53,233 nucleotides of DNA from a virus (IMGVR_UViG_3300030060_002588:1-53233), one strand, 5' to 3'. Shown: positions 33,639 to 45,000, counted from the stretch's first letter. Numbers and translations are program-made. Notes: a model not told the origin generated them from the letters alone.

Positions 33639-33843
33639 GCAAGATATAGTAGAAAGACTAAAAACTTATCAAGATAAAATGTACAAAGGAGGCACTATGA
33701 AATTAGTAGATTTAAAGTTTGAATGCAGAGAATGTAAGATACATTTTACCCCAGGAGAACTTAGAGCTAAAAAATTGATGCAATCAAAAGGAGTTATAAA
33801 TGAATGTAAACAATGTGAAGACAGAAATAGTGATATGTCATAA
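33625..33843 (+). CDS. Zinc-ribbon protein with two possible starts (72 or 48 aa)
   Basis: The C-terminal part has a zinc-ribbon pattern: FECRECKIHFTPGELRAKK, then NECKQCED. ATG at 33625 has a weak, distant site (AAGGA). An in-frame ATG at 33697 has a perfect AAAGGAGG seven bases upstream and gives a 48-aa protein holding the whole ribbon. The short form may be the main product. Function unknown; possibly DNA or RNA binding. Confidence 0.6.
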   Translation: MMQNKQDIVERLKTYQDKMYKGGTMKLVDLKFECRECKIHFTPGELRAKKLMQSKGVINECKQCEDRNSDMS

Positions 33844-33958
33844 TTGTGGATGCACTATGAAAGACAAGTCTAAATTTGACGATGCTATTTCTAGGGCTCT
33901 TTATAAATTAAAACAAGAAACAGGTTTTGGAATAAAGGAGGAACATGAAACCAACTAA
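33800..33958 (+). CDS. Small CxxCxC protein overlapping the zinc-ribbon gene (52 aa)
   Basis: ATG at 33800 lies six bases after AAAAGGAG. The frame overlaps the previous gene by 44 bases in another register. It contains ICHNCGCTMKDKSKFDDAIS and a helical end (ALYKLKQETGFGIKEEHE). The end overlaps the next gene by 14 bases. The ribosome site and Cys pattern support it, though a later in-frame ATG (33857) is possible. Confidence 0.55.
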   Translation: MNVNNVKTEIVICHNCGCTMKDKSKFDDAISRALYKLKQETGFGIKEEHETN

Positions 33959-34133
33959 AGAAAAAACAAAAAAAGTAGTAAAAAAAGACTCTGTAAAGAA
34001 AGACTCTAGTAAAAGACTATCTGATATGGAAGAGCTGATAGTTTTAATAGATGAAAAAATTAGAGCATTAGAAAATGATATGGTAGAAATGCAAAGCATA
34101 TACAATAGAATGAGAGATAGGATAGGTATATAA
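33945..34133 (+). CDS. Coiled-coil protein with Lys-rich start (62 aa)
   Basis: An AAAGGAGGAAC site precedes the ATG. The first 24 residues are Lys/Ser-rich (KPTKEKTKKVVKKDSVKKDS). The rest is an amphipathic coiled coil (DEKIRALENDMVEMQSIYNR). The TAA shares a base with the next ATG. No family recognised. Confidence 0.65.
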   Translation: MKPTKEKTKKVVKKDSVKKDSSKRLSDMEELIVLIDEKIRALENDMVEMQSIYNRMRDRIGI

Positions 34134-34327
34134 TGCTATTATCAAGAAAATATATTAGAAAAGTTTTTACAGACCTAAGTATACAACTTAGCGAAAAAGC
34201 ATTAGATGATATATGTGAGAAGTTAAAAATAGATGTTGGCAAGTACGCTTTAAATGCTAAAGACTTAGGTATAAAACGTGTAACTAAAGAAAAAGTTTCA
34301 ATAATAACAGGAGACTTCGATGCATAA
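34133..34327 (+). CDS. Histone-fold-like small protein (64 aa)
   Basis: The sequence can be laid on an archaeal histone without gaps in the core: a short helix (SRKYIRKVFTDL), a loop with Q-L-S, a long middle helix (EKALDDICEKLKIDVGKYAL, then NAKDLGIK), and a loop R-V-T followed by a short last helix (KEKVSIIT). The R-x-T of the second loop is kept; the Asp that pairs with Arg in histones is Ser here. It might wrap or bend phage or host DNA. This is pattern recognition only; a three-helix protein of another family is possible. Confidence 0.5.
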   Translation: MLLSRKYIRKVFTDLSIQLSEKALDDICEKLKIDVGKYALNAKDLGIKRVTKEKVSIITGDFDA

Positions 34328-34544
34328 AGAGTATATGGATTTAGAAGAGAAAGCAAAGAATCTTATAGCCTTTGCTAGAAATACTAATGAAAATGAACTT
34401 GACAATGTAGTTAAAGCCATTGTAAATTTTGCTAGGGACGAACGAATAAAATTATTACAAGAACTAGCAAAACATTTAGGTATAGATGAAACCATCATCG
34501 GCAAAAGGCAAAGGCAGGAGACTGCAAAATTATTTAAAAGATAA
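34320..34544 (+). CDS. Hypothetical helical protein (74 aa)
   Basis: A GGAG site lies in the end of the histone-like gene, overlapping it by 8 bases. The protein is helical and charged (YMDLEEKAKNLIAFARNTNE, RDERIKLLQELAKHLGIDE). It overlaps the next gene by 59 bases. No family recognised. Confidence 0.6.
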   Translation: MHKEYMDLEEKAKNLIAFARNTNENELDNVVKAIVNFARDERIKLLQELAKHLGIDETIIGKRQRQETAKLFKR

Positions 34545-34821
34545 GCTTTATGATTATTTCCCCTCACTAAGGAAGGGTGACGTGAAAACAGCTGTAATGG
34601 GAGAGTCTGGTGAAGACATTATTCTCTCCCCTGCAGCAAGAGATGTAATACCATTTAGCTTTGAATGTAAAAACCAAGAACGGTTAAACATATGGGAATC
34701 TTTGTCTCAAGCTGAAGACAATTGTGAAGAATACACACCTGCTGTAGTATTTAAAAGAAATAGAACAAAAACATACATAGCCCTTGAGCTAGAAGAATTT
34801 TTAAAAATAATAGGAGAGTAA
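34486..34821 (+). CDS. PD-(D/E)XK-type nuclease, resolvase-like (111 aa)
   Basis: The opening KPSSAKGKGRRLQNYLKDKL is typical of a small phage nuclease family. The active site follows as GESGEDIILSP (D at about 44) and SFECKNQERLN (E and K at about 60 and 62), the D...E-x-K pattern. A later strand (PAVVFKRNRTKTYIAL) completes the fold. It probably cuts branched or damaged DNA during recombination. Its start overlaps the preceding gene by 59 bases, an unusually long overlap, but the conserved opening supports this start. Confidence 0.75.
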   Translation: MKPSSAKGKGRRLQNYLKDKLYDYFPSLRKGDVKTAVMGESGEDIILSPAARDVIPFSFECKNQERLNIWESLSQAEDNCEEYTPAVVFKRNRTKTYIALELEEFLKIIGE

Positions 34822-35007
34822 ATGACTGTAGAGGAAAGACTTGCAAGAGAACAATTAATTAATGAAGTTAAATTATCAATTTACAATAGCATAATAGGTG
34901 ATAGTTTTGAAAGAAATAATTACGAAGATATGCCAGTAAATGATAAAATGAGAGTTATAACACTTATACACAAACTAGATAAATTACCTACCAAGATTGT
35001 TTCTTAA
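34822..35007 (+). CDS. Last plus-strand gene, hypothetical (61 aa)
   Basis: Starts directly after the nuclease stop codon with GGAGAG ahead. A helical, charged protein (TVEERLAREQLINEVKLSIY). No family recognised. Confidence 0.6.
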   Translation: MTVEERLAREQLINEVKLSIYNSIIGDSFERNNYEDMPVNDKMRVITLIHKLDKLPTKIVS

Positions 35008-35045
35008 CTGTTTTATAATAGGATTGTTGTATTTAATATCAATGC

Positions 35046-35066
35046 ATGATGCTACGTTTGCATCAT
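35046..35066. terminator. Stem-loop between the converging blocks, possible terminator
   Basis: ATGATGC-TACGTTT-GCATCAT is a perfect 7-bp stem in the 105-bp gap between the converging plus and minus blocks. On the plus strand GGGTTTTT follows after a few bases, so a weak terminator is plausible. Confidence 0.45.
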
Positions 35067-35112
35067 CTATTGGGTTTTTAATATTCTATAATAAAATATT
35101 TAATTCTATATT

Positions 35113-38100
35113 TTAATCTGTAATCTCATCTATATAATCATACATAAATAAGAATGAATTTTGACCTGTATTTCTTAATAGGTCTACTAGTCTTCGACTA
35201 GGTCTTCCTGTAGAAGGGTCTGTAAATCCTGGAACTATTGGTATTTTTGGATGTCCTTGAAATGCTGTTCTGGCTATATCAAAAGCCTTCTTTTCAGTAT
35301 ATTTAGAAAAAGGTAATATTTCAGGTCTACCATATTTTAATGGACCCATCATAGACATTAGTCTTTCAGCTTTTTGTGCAGCTATTTTTTCATTTTCAAG
35401 AGCTGTTGCAAAAATTATTCCTGCCATTCCGTCTATAGTTAAAGTCCAACCTGCTCCCATCCAAGGTATTCTATAAACCCATTTATTTATAGCTTTTTCC
35501 CATTCTTCTTCATCTTCTGGAGGTTCATAACCTCTACCCCACCAAGTTCTAAGGCCTAAAGCTAAAGGCAATGTATACCAAGATAAATAATCAGAATGCA
35601 TAGCACTTTTTAAACTACCAGTTTGTCTAAAATCTGAAGCAAGTCGCATTAATTTTCTTGATATTGAAAGAGGATTTGTAAAAGCAAAGTCCATAAATAA
35701 TTGCATAGGTAATGAAAATCTTACCATAGAAACTGCAGAAGCCATTTCTGGATTAGTTACTCTTTGTCCTTGGCCTACTTTTAATCCAGCTAAAACTATT
35801 TTTAAAAACGCTCTAAAATTAGCAGTGGTTTTTCCAGACTGTTCGTCTAATTTAAAATCTTTTGGAATTTTTCTTATACTTCTTTCAGTATCACGAATCA
35901 TGGATTTATCTGAAAACATTCTTTGAATAGACCAGTATTTAAATTTAGCCCAAGGTTTAGCAGGACCATATTGATATTCTGGTAAATCTGAAGTAGACAT
36001 TCCAAAGTTAGTTTCAAAAGAATATGCTATACCTATTTGTAAAGCTTTTGCTATATCTTCCCCTTCTGTAAATTCTGACCAATGAATATCATTTCTTAAT
36101 TCTCCATTTTTCCAAGCTTGGTCAACTCCTGTTATAAATGAAATACTTCTTAAGGCCTGCTCTGTATTACTCATTGTTAAATTAAGGCTTCTAACTATAC
36201 TACCAAGACCTCCTACACCAGCAGCGTATCCTCGATTTAAAAAAGCTTTAAAAGAACTTGCATTTACTAAAGGTTTAATTACATATTTTTTTTCTATAGC
36301 AAATTGTATTAACTTTCTAGCAGCTTGCAATTTCATATCAAGTCTAACATCTCTTAAACTAGATTGTATTACATCTAAATTTCTTACATATATATCTTCT
36401 TTTTTAAGCCATGATTTAGAGTTAGATAAAATTTGCACTATTTTTTCTTCATATCTTTTAGCTGCTTTATCCATGCTAGCAGGATTTTTTTTAGTATATT
36501 TATCTTGAGTAGTTGCAACAAATACAGCCATTTCAAATAATAATTGCTCACTAACTTGACTTTCTAACTGAGCTTCAGTTATACCATTTACCATTGCATC
36601 ACTAAAAAAATCTGAAAAATTTGTTACACCTGATAAGTTTATTAGTTTTTGTATTCCTTCTTGTTTTTGAAAATATAAGTTTATTGCATCAAAAGTTTTT
36701 TTAAGACCTGCTTTAAATACAGTATTTGCTAATCCTGAAACATTAGTTATAGCAGAACTAGCTTTATTTAATGATAAACCAGACCATTGAGTTTGCAGTA
36801 TTCTTGATTTTTTCATTTGAGTATGAGGGTCTACATTTGCTCTATATAAAGTACCACTAAAACGTTTTGGAAATAATCTTTCTAATTGTTGCATTATTAT
36901 ATATGCAGGGTTCCAGCTTCTTATAAAATTTGAAAATGTAGTATAGCTTTCATAATCACCAAACATACCGCTTTCTTTAACAGAAGAATAAGTAGTTCTA
37001 TGATTATTAATACCAGCTTTAATTAATGCCATTACTTCTTTTTTACTTTTTAAAAATCTTTTTGACTCAGGTTTTTGTTGGTCTTTTTTAATTAAAATAA
37101 GTCCATCTAATAATGTAGACGCTAAATGATTTCTTTCAATTGCTGTCATTTGAGCTGTTAAAACATCAAGAAATACAGAAATACCTCTTTGACTATTTCT
37201 TAAATCATACGCATTACTAATTCTTTTAAAATGTTTATTGTCTTTTGCTAAATGCATTAAAGTATTTGTTTGAGAATCTACGTGATAATTAGATAAATTG
37301 TTAAAAGTAGTTTGAGCACTTTCTAATTTAGAATTTAAAATTTTAATTTTATCCTTAATAATAGCAATTTCTTCAACTGTATATTTTTCAGTATTTTCTG
37401 CAGCTAATGACAATTTAGATATATCTCTTTCTAATTCATTCATAAGCTTAGAAACCATTTCTCTTAAAACATTAGAATCATATCTTGTAGGATAATAATT
37501 CTTTCTAAATTCAGGCTCATCAGGATAATACGAACCACCATTAGCTAAAACCATTCCATCTGAAACTGTATTTGCAAAGTTTTCTTGTATAATTTCTACT
37601 AATTCTTTTTGGTCATCTGTTAAATGTTCTAATAAATCAACATAAGGTATTGTTTTTATCTCACCATTTGCTTGTTCTACATCTTTATATAAAAGAGTGT
37701 AGTTATCTTTAACCATCTGGCTAGGGTAATCTAATTCTGTAGTATCAAAAAAGAATATTTTCTTTATAGCCATTTCATTAAAACTTTTTCTTGTACTAGG
37801 GTCCATAATATCTTTAGCAAATACTCCATCAAATAAACTAACAAATTTATCTAAAATACCTTGTGTTACATCAGACATTTCTCCTGTAGTATAGTTAAAA
37901 ACAGTATCTAGCAATGGCCTAGCACTTTTAGTTAAATTAACAAACTTTTCTTTTTGCTTATCATTTAATTTTAAATAAAAATTAGCTTTAGGTTCTTTTT
38001 TAACATAATCTTTAAATCTTACTGGCTTTTGAAAACTGTACATAATATCTCCAGGTACTCCCTCTGTCCTACTTTCATATCTCATAGGTCTTTGTCTTCC

Positions 38101-39000
38101 TGGATTATCAGGGTCTTCTTCTAGTCTCATACTATATTCAGTATTAATCATAAACTCATTTTTATCGTTTAAAAATACCCAACCTTTCATATAAGCACCA
38201 AAAAGCTCATACATTTTTATTTCATTATCTACAGGTATTTCACCCTTTTTAACTTTTGTAGTTTTTTTAATAACTATATCTTTTAATTCTTCTGTTATTT
38301 GTTCAAATGATTTATCAAATCCTTTTACTTTATATTTTTTTTCATTTCCTGTAAGAAGATTAGGATATTGCATAAACTTTGACACTCTGTTAGCTATTCT
38401 TGATGCATGTTCTCTAGTACCTTTAGTCATTGCAAACCAAGCTCCAGTAGGGTCAGAAAAAGCAAGATTTTTAGGAGTTGTTAATGTGCCTTGAAAACTA
38501 CCAATTTTAACCCTAGTACGACCAGAAGATGTTTTTTGATTTATAATATCAGATGCTTTATTTATAAACTGAGTTAATGATGCTTCTGGATATTTTGCTA
38601 ATTCTTCAAAAGTTATAGCATTTATAGTTTCTGTTTCTTTTCCAAGTTTTGTTTTTCCTAAATATACATCTTGTGGTTTTCTAGTTAAAATATATTCATG
38701 CATCATAGGTACTATTTGTGGTTCTTGTCTAAGAATTGACATAAAGATTTGAGCAAGTCGTTCTCTTTCTTGTTTTGTACCATATGCTTTTATCCATGAT
38801 ACTTTTAAATCTTTTTCTGGAATTAATGTATGTACATCATAACCTTGTTTTAATAGTTCTTCAGACCATTCATCACTTCTTTGTTGCCATCCTGGAAAAT
38901 ATTTAGTTAAAATATTGTTATAAACCTGACCTGATATAATATCATTATTAATAATAGCACTAACGTTTTCTTTAGTTTGATTGCACTTGTTACTAGCCAT
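35113..39000 (-). CDS. Giant late virion protein, internal/ejection candidate (1295 aa)
   Basis: I take the ATG at 39000, seven bases after a perfect AAGGAGG and sharing a base with the upstream stop (TAATG); a TTG at 39006 would add two residues. The protein is mostly helical. Residues about 900-1100 contain Gly/Ala-rich and amphipathic helices (NRGYAAGVGGLGSIVRSLNL, PEMASAVSMVRFSLPMQLFM) that could insert in a membrane, as in ejected proteins of T7 and polyvalent phage proteins. A further hydrophobic helix lies near residue 1180 (LTIDGMAGIIFATALEN). It is the last gene of the late operon. No enzymatic motif is recognised. Role in DNA ejection is inferred from size and place. Confidence 0.65.
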   Translation of the reverse strand: MASNKCNQTKENVSAIINNDIISGQVYNNILTKYFPGWQQRSDEWSEELLKQGYDVHTLIPEKDLKVSWIKAYGTKQERERLAQIFMSILRQEPQIVPMMHEYILTRKPQDVYLGKTKLGKETETINAITFEELAKYPEASLTQFINKASDIINQKTSSGRTRVKIGSFQGTLTTPKNLAFSDPTGAWFAMTKGTREHASRIANRVSKFMQYPNLLTGNEKKYKVKGFDKSFEQITEELKDIVIKKTTKVKKGEIPVDNEIKMYELFGAYMKGWVFLNDKNEFMINTEYSMRLEEDPDNPGRQRPMRYESRTEGVPGDIMYSFQKPVRFKDYVKKEPKANFYLKLNDKQKEKFVNLTKSARPLLDTVFNYTTGEMSDVTQGILDKFVSLFDGVFAKDIMDPSTRKSFNEMAIKKIFFFDTTELDYPSQMVKDNYTLLYKDVEQANGEIKTIPYVDLLEHLTDDQKELVEIIQENFANTVSDGMVLANGGSYYPDEPEFRKNYYPTRYDSNVLREMVSKLMNELERDISKLSLAAENTEKYTVEEIAIIKDKIKILNSKLESAQTTFNNLSNYHVDSQTNTLMHLAKDNKHFKRISNAYDLRNSQRGISVFLDVLTAQMTAIERNHLASTLLDGLILIKKDQQKPESKRFLKSKKEVMALIKAGINNHRTTYSSVKESGMFGDYESYTTFSNFIRSWNPAYIIMQQLERLFPKRFSGTLYRANVDPHTQMKKSRILQTQWSGLSLNKASSAITNVSGLANTVFKAGLKKTFDAINLYFQKQEGIQKLINLSGVTNFSDFFSDAMVNGITEAQLESQVSEQLLFEMAVFVATTQDKYTKKNPASMDKAAKRYEEKIVQILSNSKSWLKKEDIYVRNLDVIQSSLRDVRLDMKLQAARKLIQFAIEKKYVIKPLVNASSFKAFLNRGYAAGVGGLGSIVRSLNLTMSNTEQALRSISFITGVDQAWKNGELRNDIHWSEFTEGEDIAKALQIGIAYSFETNFGMSTSDLPEYQYGPAKPWAKFKYWSIQRMFSDKSMIRDTERSIRKIPKDFKLDEQSGKTTANFRAFLKIVLAGLKVGQGQRVTNPEMASAVSMVRFSLPMQLFMDFAFTNPLSISRKLMRLASDFRQTGSLKSAMHSDYLSWYTLPLALGLRTWWGRGYEPPEDEEEWEKAINKWVYRIPWMGAGWTLTIDGMAGIIFATALENEKIAAQKAERLMSMMGPLKYGRPEILPFSKYTEKKAFDIARTAFQGHPKIPIVPGFTDPSTGRPSRRLVDLLRNTGQNSFLFMYDYIDEITD

Positions 39001-42000
39001 TAACAATCCTCCTTAATAATACGTTCTAATATTCTATATTTTTCTTGTTTAAGTTTTTTATCATTATTGTTTAAATCTCTTACTTGCTCATTATATAGCT
39101 TAAAGTAATTTTTAACAATTTCAGGGTCTAGCATACTAGCTTGGTCTTTTCTATCACTTACTGGAGGCATACTAAAACCCCATCTTTCTTTGCTTATTTG
39201 TCCTTCTAGAAAATAATAAGTTGCAGTTACTTGAGCTGTATTAGATAGTCCATCAAACATAGCATCGTATTGCTCCTTCCATTCTATCATTTTATCATTT
39301 CTATCTACAGATTGTGGTCCCTTAGCATTATATTCGTCACGTCTTTTTTTCCATTCATTAGACATTTTAATAGCATAATTTAAACCTTTTTGTCTTTCTT
39401 CTTGCTTTCTTTCAACAGATAGTAAATTGTCTTTGTCATATGCTTTGTTTAAATAAAACTCTTTTAGTCTATCTAATTCATTCATACTAGATACATGAGA
39501 GTTCATATGAACCATGTCGTTTACTATAAATGGTGATGCATCATATCCCATTAAATTATATTTTGCTACAGATGTCATTTCTTCTAAAATTTCACTTGGT
39601 GCAATTGCTATCATTTCTATAGGTGCTAGTTCAATACTTCCAATATTTCTAGTTTTTAATTTACTTATTATTTTAAGATTATCTGATAAGTATTTTTGTC
39701 TATTCATAATGTAAGATTTATATATACCACTCTTTTTTAATACATCTCTAAATGCAAATTGAGAACCAAATTCATAACCATTTCTAATTCTGTTAGCCTG
39801 TATATGCAATCTTACTAATGGCTGAATAACTTCATCATAGTCTTTACCTGTTTGAGATATATCAGAACCATCTTCATATGTAAATATTCTTGTCCATATA
39901 AAACTATCATTCTCATATCCCCATTGACCAAGTAATCCATATTTAGAATTATCTACAGATGCTTGCAACATTAATCTTAAAAATTCATCTACTGTTCCTG
40001 TCCATCCTTGTTTATTTTTATATGGTACATTTAAATATACTTTATCTTGTCTACCTTTTAATATTATATTTCTTCCCATTATTTCTTTAGATTCAAAGCT
40101 TTCATAAAATTTATTTATTATTCCATATACTGAGCTAGCATTAGCTATTTCACCTATAGCCATCTCTCCAGATATTAATCTATTAATTAAGCCAGCTCTT
40201 CCTTTTCTACTTAATAAAAAGTATTTTAATTTTTCGTTAACAAAATCATCTAGGTTTAAATCTCTTATTTCTAAATTATTAAAATGATTTACATAATCTA
40301 ATGTCATTTGGTCTGTAGGTAAAAATTCTATCTCTACGTGGTCACCATCAGCATCACCTTCTATTCTGTTTTTAATATCTTCTATGTTCATCATTACAAC
40401 AGCTTCTCTTTCATGCAAGAATTTTACTCTACCCATATATGTACCACCTTCATTAGCTACAGGAGACCTAGTTACCATGCCATAAACTTCATTATTTAAA
40501 AGCCATTGATTAATTTCATCGTTAGTTATTTCACTATTTGGAGCTGTTATGTTATTTGCTTCTTTATATTTGTTAAAGATATAACTAGCTTTATGTCTTG
40601 ATATACTAATTTCTTTTGGTTTTAATGTATTTGTTGCATCCATAGAGACATTGTATACACTTCCGTTTTTACCGCTTAAAGTTAAAGCAGGTTCTATTAA
40701 ATGTCCTTGTACAAGTTGGTCTATAAGCTTACCAGTTTGCTGATGAAACCCTGCACCTAATCTAGCTAATTCTAATATATGTGGTATAAAACCTATCTCA
40801 TCTACACCATGTATATCCTCTAATTTTTTAGCAATTTTTTCTGCTGCAGTTTTACCACCTTTAGTATCAGATGCAAGTCTAATAACTTCTCTAATTTTTT
40901 TCTCTACAATAGGTAAGTAATTATCTTTAAAATTGTTTATTATAACAGGATTGTCTACAAAATTGTATACTTGTTGAATATGTTTTGCATGAGGAGTGCT
41001 ACCTTCTTCAAATTTTATAAACCCAACAGAAACTCCAGGTATTACAAGTTTACCATTATTTAATAACTTACCATCTTTATCAAATAGCATTCCGTTATTT
41101 TCAGAACCAATTTTAATTTCATCACTTGTTGCTAAAAAGTCTAAATAATTTCTTTTTCCTGCTTTATAATCAGGATGTGCTTCTCCTAATACTAAATTAC
41201 CAGAATCATTAACTCTAAATAATACTTCTCTTTTTTTGTTTAATATTTTTAATCCAGGCTCAACTCTTTGATGTTGATGTTTTAATGCATAAGTATTTAT
41301 ACCATCCATCATATATTGTACAGTTTTTGCTACATTAGTACCTTTTCTTAAGCCATGCCCTTTATTTAATTTTACATTAAATGTATCTTTAGATGTCATT
41401 GTTTCTCCGTCACCTATATATTGCTTAGACTTGCCAGATACTTTTTGCATTGGAGAAAATGGCTCTCTATCTTTATATTGAAATAATACTTGTGAAGGAT
41501 TAAAATAATATGCTATTAAATTATCCATATTTTCATTTACTGTTACAGGTGTAAATGGTATTTTTAATCGCTTGTATACATTTGGTCCACCTTTTTTATC
41601 CATTAAATATTTAGGCCAAACTTCTTTCATTCCTTCATGTACTGCTATTTCTGCAGCTCTATTTGTTGCATTGTTTTTATAATCACTAGTTGCAAAAAGT
41701 TTCATAAGTTCTCTGGCTTGAGATGAAGTCATACGTTCTTCAGAAACTTCTTTACTTAAATAATCTGTAACACTTTTATTTGTTTTAGCTATGTTTTTAT
41801 GTTCTTGTTTTATATCTACAATAGCAAGCTTAGGAGAGTTTCCTCTAGAAAATGCAATAACTTTACCATGATTTTTAATTAAATAATTATCTAATGACTC
41901 TAACTCTTGTTGATTTAAAAAGTTATACAGTACGTTATTATTTATCATCATACCATTAGCAAAGATAGTTCTCTTTCTCATGTTCTTTTTAGAAAACCAA

Positions 42001-45000
42001 TTAAATAGTCCTTTAACAGTTGGTAAAAAATCTGCAAGTGTTTTCTTTTGAAAACCTGGATTGCTTCTAGATTTATCATTGTTAGCTAAAAACTTTCTTT
42101 CAGGTCCCATTAGCTCAATAGAGAAAGAACCGTCTGTATTAATTTGTACTTCATAATTTTTAATACCTGACATTTCTTTGTTGTTAGTTCTTTCCATGCT
42201 TCTTATTCTATTATAAAACTTAATCATACCTTCTTTTTTCCATTGAGGTAATGCTCCACGATATTTTATAATTTTTAAAGCTTTTGGCAACCACTTATCA
42301 AATGTATTAAATGCATCTCTTTTAGATAAAACAATCATTCTATTTAAATCTTGTTGTAATAATGTTACTCCAAAGTCTTTTATAAAAGTTAGATTATGAG
42401 AAGGTAATACTTTTTCATTTGTATTTACTAATCCCATTCTTCTAGATATGTCAAACATTGTTTCTTCGTTTTCTTCTAATTGCTCAAACATTTCATCGTA
42501 AATACTATTTTGACCTATTGGTGTTGAATTGTCACCAACTGGTTTCTTAATATTAAACTTACCTCTATACCATGTATAAAAAGTTTCTTTTACTTCAGCT
42601 CTTAATGAAGAGTCCATAATATTAAAGAAATCTTCTTTTCTAGTTTGTTTTTTAAGTGGTTTAGATATATCCCACATTCTATTAAAAAAGTCTTTTAACC
42701 AAGCTTTATCTCTAGACAATTCATCAGACATAGTAAGCTCTTGTTCTTTTTCTACATAAGCCATTAACTGAAATCTATCTGTTGGTCTAAAATCAAATTG
42801 CTCTTTTAATATAGCAGCATCAACTTTTTCTAAAGTAAATCTTCTATTTGAATTAGCAAGTAGTCTTGCAACTTCTTTAAAGCTAGTGTCTGGGTTTAAT
42901 GACCTTGCATATATATTAGTAGTCCAAGAGTTTCCAAATAGTTTAGATTTAAGCCAATCAAAAAATCTTTGTATTGCACGCATAAATACATTGTCTCTTT
43001 TTTTATGTATGTTTTCAGCAACATCTGAAATAGAATGTGCAATCAATTCATCTGATATTTCTTTATCTTTGGAATCAAATTTGTTTAAAAGCTTTACAAT
43101 GTCTTTAGGAAAAAGGTTATATCCGTCAGCTTCATGCACTAACTTATTATACTCATCAATAAAACCAGGTCTTTTCTCATCATTTTGATATGTTTCTACA
43201 ATATTATTTAATTTTTCTTGACCTAATACACTTTCTGATAATTCTTCTAATATATTATTATATAATGCTGGATTCATTTCTCTTATCTCTGTAATAAAAG
43301 GATGCATAAACTCATGGAAACCTGCGTCTGGTGTAGCTAATGCTGTATTAATAGTAACTTTTTTATCTACTTTATCATAATAAGCAGCTATATTGCCTTT
43401 ATAATTAGTTATATCATCAGATATATTGTCTGTAAATTCTAGTTCAATAGCACCTTCAAATTTATCAAACAACATTTTAGCTATCTTTTTAGTTCTTTCT
43501 TGTATTCTTTCTGGCTGTACTTCTGCTTGTCCAGATGCTATTAACATTTGCTTTTTAGATATTTTTTGAAATGCAATATCTTCTAATTCTTTTGTTTCAA
43601 CCTTAGTAACAATAGGTGTGTCTTGTATAAAAAGCCTATCTTGTGTTCTTGTTATTGCTGTATAAAACCATCTAGCTTGCAATTCTTTATCTGCAATTCC
43701 TGTGTCTCTATTTCTCATATATGCTAAATCATCTGCAACAACAAATACATTAGGATATTCCATCCCTTGTACTTTATGCCCTGTAACAGCATATCCATAT
43801 GTAAATGTAGAAATCTGCTGTCTTAGCTTAGGTCTTTTTGATGTAGGGTCTAAGTATTGCCTAAAACCTGCATCGCCTCCTACGACTATAGATTGTGGTA
43901 TTGCTGCTCTGCCTATAGTAGTAGGGAACAGTAAGCCTAATCGACCTTCATTATCTTCAAAAATATGTGCATCTACAGTTGTTGTAATAGGTGTTTTTGT
44001 TTGTGCGTCATAGGATGTTTGCAATCTAACTTTATGTGAAGATATTAGCTTAGGTTCTTTTAATATAAATTGGTCTCCATTGCTATAATCATCATTATTA
44101 GACAATGCAATAAGTCTTTCATTTTTATTAAGTGGGTTAATAGATTTACGTTCATATCTAGCATCTCTTGCAAGCCTGTTCCAACTTTCTCTAGTTTTAT
44201 TTGTATAAGTTACAGCAACTGTATTGTCTTCACCTGATAAAGCGTCAAGCCTTACCATTGTTTCAAACTCTCTTCTAAAATCAACAGGCTTAGATATTTT
44301 AACATTGTCTACATCTTCAACAGGCATTAATGCACCACTATAGCCTTTTTTATTTAAAACAGATTTCATGTTATCATTTCTAATTGCAGTAGCTAGTGTT
44401 AATACACCTCCAGCTTTTTGCCTTTGAACATCTGTCATTTGATAGTCAGTATTCTCCATTATCCTAGGGTCATCACCAACAGGTTTTAATTGAAATCCAT
44501 CACCTATATATATAACTCTAGAACCGTATGTATCTATAATTTTATTTAAATCATCTCTTAGTTTTATATCTATCATAGATGCTTCATCTACAACAATCAA
44601 TGTCTTTTTATCTGGAGTAAAGCCTGTATCTGCAAATTGTTTTGCAGTTTTTAATTCAAATCTTCCTGTTATTTTATTAGGAGGTCCGTATAAAAATTTA
44701 TGCAAAGTACTAAATTCTGCTATGTTTTTAATAGGTTGATTCTTATCTTCAATTCTTCTTACAGCTGTATTAGTAAAAGAACTTAAAACTATTTTATTAT
44801 AACCTTTATCGTTTGCTTGTCTTGCTATATTTTCTACAATAGTTGTTTTACCTGTACCAGCATAACCTGAAAAAACAAAGATATTATCATCTGTAGTATT
44901 AGGGTCGTCTGGGTTTTCTATTAAAACTTCTTTATCTATTTTAGTTAATGCTTCTGATTGTTGCTTTGTAGGTACTAATTTATCACTTCTGTTTTTTATT

